A DNA stretch of 17,304 bases from Candidatus Pollutiaquabacter sp. (GTDB lineage: Bacteria > Bacteroidota > Bacteroidia > AKYH767-A > 2013-40CM-41-45), in NCBI GenBank assembly GCA_903854075.1, contig CAINVI010000111.1, forward strand, positions 1 to 17,304. Reading direction: 5' to 3'. Under the pieces are notes generated by a model. It was not told where the DNA came from and did no database searches. It saw only the letters and a program-made list of their open reading frames with translations. Both the position numbers and the translations under genes were made by a program. Below are positions 15,090 to 17,304 of this stretch, in pieces (position 1 is the first letter of the stretch; every line of letters starts with the position of its first letter).

Positions 15090-16238
15090 ATGTCCGTCAC
15101 CTCGAAAACGATACTGTTTTTTCTTGCGCTGTTGTGTAGCCGTTGTGTTACGTTGGCTGAAATGCAGTCGGCACTCGTGACGCCTACCATAGTGGCACCC
15201 ATTGATTCGTTGATTGCTGAATGTTCCGGATTGGATTATACCGGCGGTACTCATTTCTGGGCACACAATGATGGTTACGGCGACAACACGCTCTACCGGA
15301 TTTCCAATTCCGGGGTGTACACACGTAGTTTGGTCATCTCCAATGCTACCAATTACGATTGGGAAGATATTACACACGACGCAGACAGAGACTATTTGTA
15401 CATCGGTGATTTCGGCAACAACAGTTGCTCACGTACGAACCTGCGCATTTATCGGATCAATTATCCGGTATCTACAAGTCCTGCATCTGTTACTGCTGAC
15501 GAAATTTATTTTTCGTATCCGGATCAGACGTTGATTCCTTCTCCCTGGTATAATTTCGATGCGGAAGCGTTCTTTCATCACAATAATCACTTTTATATTT
15601 TTTCCAAGGCAGATAGTACTGCCATCGGATACACAAAATTGTATCGGGTTCCTGACCAGCCGGGCACGCATGTGGCGACGTTGATTGATAGTTTTTATAC
15701 TAACGACCGAATTACGTCAGCGGAAATCAATCAGGACTCCTCGGCTGTCGTACTGCTGGCGAATAATCGTATTCATCTTTTTACCGGTTGGAGTGGCGAT
15801 AATTTTTTCACCGGCAACTATACGTTGTTGCGGTTCTCTACCTCTTGGACACAGAAAGAAGCCATTACTTTTTACACACGCACTACGGTATGGATGGCGG
15901 ACGAGAGTGATGGTGTTTCCAATTATTTGTACCGCGTTGATTTGAGTGCTTACATTCCGCCACCGGTTACAACCGGCTTCACAGCGTTGACTGTCCCTGC
16001 AGTGACCGTATTCCCTAATCCTGCGCGGGGCCAGCTGTCTATTAATCCGGGAATTATTACCGGCATTTGGCAGTACACACTGATGGATCAAACCGGAAAA
16101 ACCGTGTTGTCCGAACAGCAGCTTGCTACAGATCTTGTAACGGTCAGCGTTGCTGCGTTGGCCCCCGGCATTTATCAGCTACATGTAACCGGAGACCGAC
16201 TTTTACCTGCTGTCCAAAGGATAATCATCAGCCGTTAA
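15090..16238 (+). CDS. Secreted protein with T9SS type A sorting domain (downstream tandem paralog)
   Basis: A 382-aa paralog of the preceding gene, 42 nt downstream on the same strand. It has an N-terminal signal peptide (ILFFLALLCSRCVTLA, cut likely near residue 24) and the same ordered body motifs: ECSGL, WAHNDGYGDNTLY, DWEDITHD, YIGDFGNN, RTNLRIYRI, FDAEAFFHH, YTKLYRVPDQPGT and FYTNDRITS. The C-terminal sorting domain runs from VTVFPNPARGQLSI to VQRIIISR. The body is alignable nearly without gaps, and by eye more than half its residues are identical, whereas signal peptide, linker and sorting domain are far less alike. Extra cysteines (in ECSGL and NNSCSRTN) are absent from the paralog and could form a disulfide. 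The 42-nt gap contains no clear terminator, so the two may be one transcript. Function unknown. Confidence 0.9.
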   Translation: MSVTSKTILFFLALLCSRCVTLAEMQSALVTPTIVAPIDSLIAECSGLDYTGGTHFWAHNDGYGDNTLYRISNSGVYTRSLVISNATNYDWEDITHDADRDYLYIGDFGNNSCSRTNLRIYRINYPVSTSPASVTADEIYFSYPDQTLIPSPWYNFDAEAFFHHNNHFYIFSKADSTAIGYTKLYRVPDQPGTHVATLIDSFYTNDRITSAEINQDSSAVVLLANNRIHLFTGWSGDNFFTGNYTLLRFSTSWTQKEAITFYTRTTVWMADESDGVSNYLYRVDLSAYIPPPVTTGFTALTVPAVTVFPNPARGQLSINPGIITGIWQYTLMDQTGKTVLSEQQLATDLVTVSVAALAPGIYQLHVTGDRLLPAVQRIIISR

Positions 16239-16290
16239 ACGGTGGCTGGCGGTCCCGGCGTTTGAGTTCTATTTCTTATTTTTACCCGCT

Positions 16291-17067
16291 ATGTCAACCC
16301 ACGAACGCGCCCATCATGATGAGGCCAATAATGTTACCTATCAACGTTGTCAATTTGCGTATGAATTCGCTGTGCCGTACATCACCGGAAAACAGGTGTT
16401 GGATGTCGGTTGCGGTAATGCCTATGGAACAGCCTTGATGGCGAAGAGCGCAGCTAACATCGTTGGGCTGGATTACGATGCAACGACGGTGGCAGACAAT
16501 ACATCGCGGTATGCAGATGTTGCTAATCTTTCTTTTCAGCAGAGCGTGATTCCGCCACTTCCTTTTGGCGACAATAGTTTCGATGTTATCACGGCATTTC
16601 AGTTTATCGAACACATAGCACCGCGCAAGGAATTTCTTCGCGAATGTTTGCGGGTGTTGCGGCCCGGTGGAAAATTACTCGTCACTACACCCAACATTAA
16701 AAAGTCGCTCGCTCGAAATCCGTTTCACGTGCACGAATATACGTTTGAGGAGATGAGGCAGGAAGTTGGCGGATTGACCAATTCGTTTCAGTTGAAAGGA
16801 TTGAACGGTAACCAGCGAGTCAACAGTTACTACGATGAGAACGGAAAATTCGTTCGTATGATTCTCCGGTTTGATGTATTGGGACTTCACAAACGTTTAC
16901 CGGCGTCGTGGCTGACTGCGCCGTATAATTTCATCACGAATCTGATGCGGAATAAGCTCAAAGAAAAAGTGAGTACCACGACCGATATCACTACGAAAGA
17001 TTTTCACTTACAGGATGAATCCCTGGATACGACCTGGGATATTTACCTGATTGCGGAGAAGGGTTGA
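16291..17067 (+). CDS. Class I SAM-dependent methyltransferase
   Basis: A cytoplasmic methyltransferase of the Methyltransf_11 type, 258 aa; the acceptor is unknown. Motif I VLDVGCGNAYG is at 36-46, the acidic end of strand 2 at GLDYD (59-63), then PPLPFGDNSFDVITAFQFIEHI (88-109) as motif II/post-motif, and RVLRPGGKLLVTTPN (121-135) as motif III. The N-terminal part, EANNVTYQRCQFAYEFAVPYITG, resembles methyltransferases found in glycan and O-antigen clusters. The C-terminal third has a FHVHEYTFEEM segment, also common in that group, and no extra domain. It starts 53 nt after the second T9SS gene and could belong to the same transcript. A strong terminator follows at 17205. The ATG at 16291 has no evident Shine-Dalgarno. 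Confidence 0.9.
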   Translation: MSTHERAHHDEANNVTYQRCQFAYEFAVPYITGKQVLDVGCGNAYGTALMAKSAANIVGLDYDATTVADNTSRYADVANLSFQQSVIPPLPFGDNSFDVITAFQFIEHIAPRKEFLRECLRVLRPGGKLLVTTPNIKKSLARNPFHVHEYTFEEMRQEVGGLTNSFQLKGLNGNQRVNSYYDENGKFVRMILRFDVLGLHKRLPASWLTAPYNFITNLMRNKLKEKVSTTTDITTKDFHLQDESLDTTWDIYLIAEKG

Positions 17068-17129
17068 TGCTGATTGTAACGAATAGGAACTCGTTTGATG
17101 AAAGGTGCATCATGAGCTGCTTAAGCATA

Positions 17130-17174
17130 AAGCTCCCTGAGCTTGTAGAAGGGAGCTTGTAGAAGGGTAGCTCG
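17130..17174. repeat. REP-like intergenic repeat: two tandem 14-nt units, a degenerate third, and a hairpin
   Basis: GAGCTTGTAGAAGG occurs twice in perfect tandem at 17139-17152 and 17153-17166; a looser copy, GTAGCTCGTCGAAC, follows at 17167-17180. Overlapping it, AAGCTCCCT (17130-17138) pairs perfectly with AGGGAGCTT (17150-17158), giving a 9-bp stem and 11-nt loop. The unit is one base away from GAGCTTGTCGAAGG, a sequence I recall as a widely dispersed intergenic repeat in bacterial genomes. No T run follows, so a terminator role is unlikely. Confidence 0.6.
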
Positions 17175-17204
17175 TCGAACTAATTCAGAATTTTGTCATA
17201 ATGC

Positions 17205-17240
17205 AAAAAGCCCAGAAAACATCGTTTTCTGGGCTTTTTT
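17205..17240. terminator. Strong bidirectional rho-independent terminator
   Basis: AAAAAGCCCAGAAAAC (17205-17220) pairs perfectly with GTTTTCTGGGCTTTTT (17224-17239) around the loop ATC: a 16-bp stem with a GC core flanked by an A run on one side and T6 on the other. It can end plus-strand transcripts after the methyltransferase gene and minus-strand transcripts leaving the tRNA gene, whose 3' end is 2 nt away. Confidence 0.93.
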
Positions 17241-17241
17241 G

Positions 17242-17304
17242 TTGACGGACTAGGACTCGAACCTAGAAAGGCAGAACCAAAATCTGCAGTGTTGCCATTA
17301 CACC
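17242..17304 (-). tRNA. tRNA-Gln (anticodon TTG), 3' part; 5' end beyond the window
   Basis: On the minus strand the visible 63 nt hold the D arm (GTG..TAATGGCAA..CAC), the anticodon arm GCAGA-TTTTGGT-TCTGC with anticodon TTG (17280-17278), which decodes CAA (and CAG by wobble) as glutamine, a short variable loop, and the T arm CTAGG-TTCGAGT-CCTAG. The 3' acceptor strand is TCCGTCA with discriminator A at 17242. CCA is not encoded, as the next bases are C and then the terminator A run. About 8-9 nt of the 5' acceptor strand are missing at the window edge. Confidence 0.93.

Noticed and set aside
17139..17180. Possible CRISPR-like tandem repeat
   Set aside because: Units are 14 nt, directly abutting with no spacers, and no cas genes are present.

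Overview
This window is ordinary chromosomal DNA from a member of the Bacteroidota. Four things point there: two secreted proteins with C-terminal type IX secretion (T9SS) sorting domains, a DUF4270 lipoprotein, a long three-domain IspG together with a DUF2723 (TMEM260-like) membrane protein, and promoter boxes of the Bacteroidota type (TTTG / TAnnTTTG) instead of the E. coli type. Genes mostly lack a strong Shine-Dalgarno sequence, as is usual for the phylum. The sequence does not support a genus call.

Layout. Positions 1-2609 (minus strand) read as one operon: a half-length GT5 glycogen/starch synthase-like protein, a DUF4270 lipoprotein starting 4 nt after it, and glmS, which runs off the left edge. 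A canonical promoter sits at 2636-2667. Divergent from it (plus strand, 2811-5538) is a tight run of panC, a GT4 glycosyltransferase and a short-chain dehydrogenase, with 12-13 nt gaps. A cysteine desulfurase (minus, 5615-6760) converges on that run and is divergent from tryptophan 2,3-dioxygenase (plus, 6882-7841). Next on the minus strand come the three-domain IspG, a NodB-type polysaccharide deacetylase, and the large DUF2723 membrane protein. A hairpin terminator separates the last two. From 13905 on the plus strand lie two tandem paralogous T9SS-exported proteins and a SAM-dependent methyltransferase. After them come a short REP-like repeat cluster, a strong bidirectional terminator, and the 3' part of a tRNA-Gln(TTG) gene on the minus strand.

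How the genes fit together. Several products feed the cell envelope: GlmS makes glucosamine-6-phosphate, and the GT4 enzyme, the deacetylase, the DUF2723 protein and the lipoprotein are envelope or glycan related. Others are cofactor or intermediary metabolism: PanC (pantothenate/CoA), IspG (MEP isoprenoid pathway), cysteine desulfurase (sulfur transfer, Fe-S clusters, which IspG itself needs) and TDO (tryptophan to kynurenine). No phage, transposon, CRISPR or defence system was seen. The least explained parts are the tandem T9SS pair, the half-size GT5 protein and the intergenic repeats. I did not find a convincing new multi-gene system.
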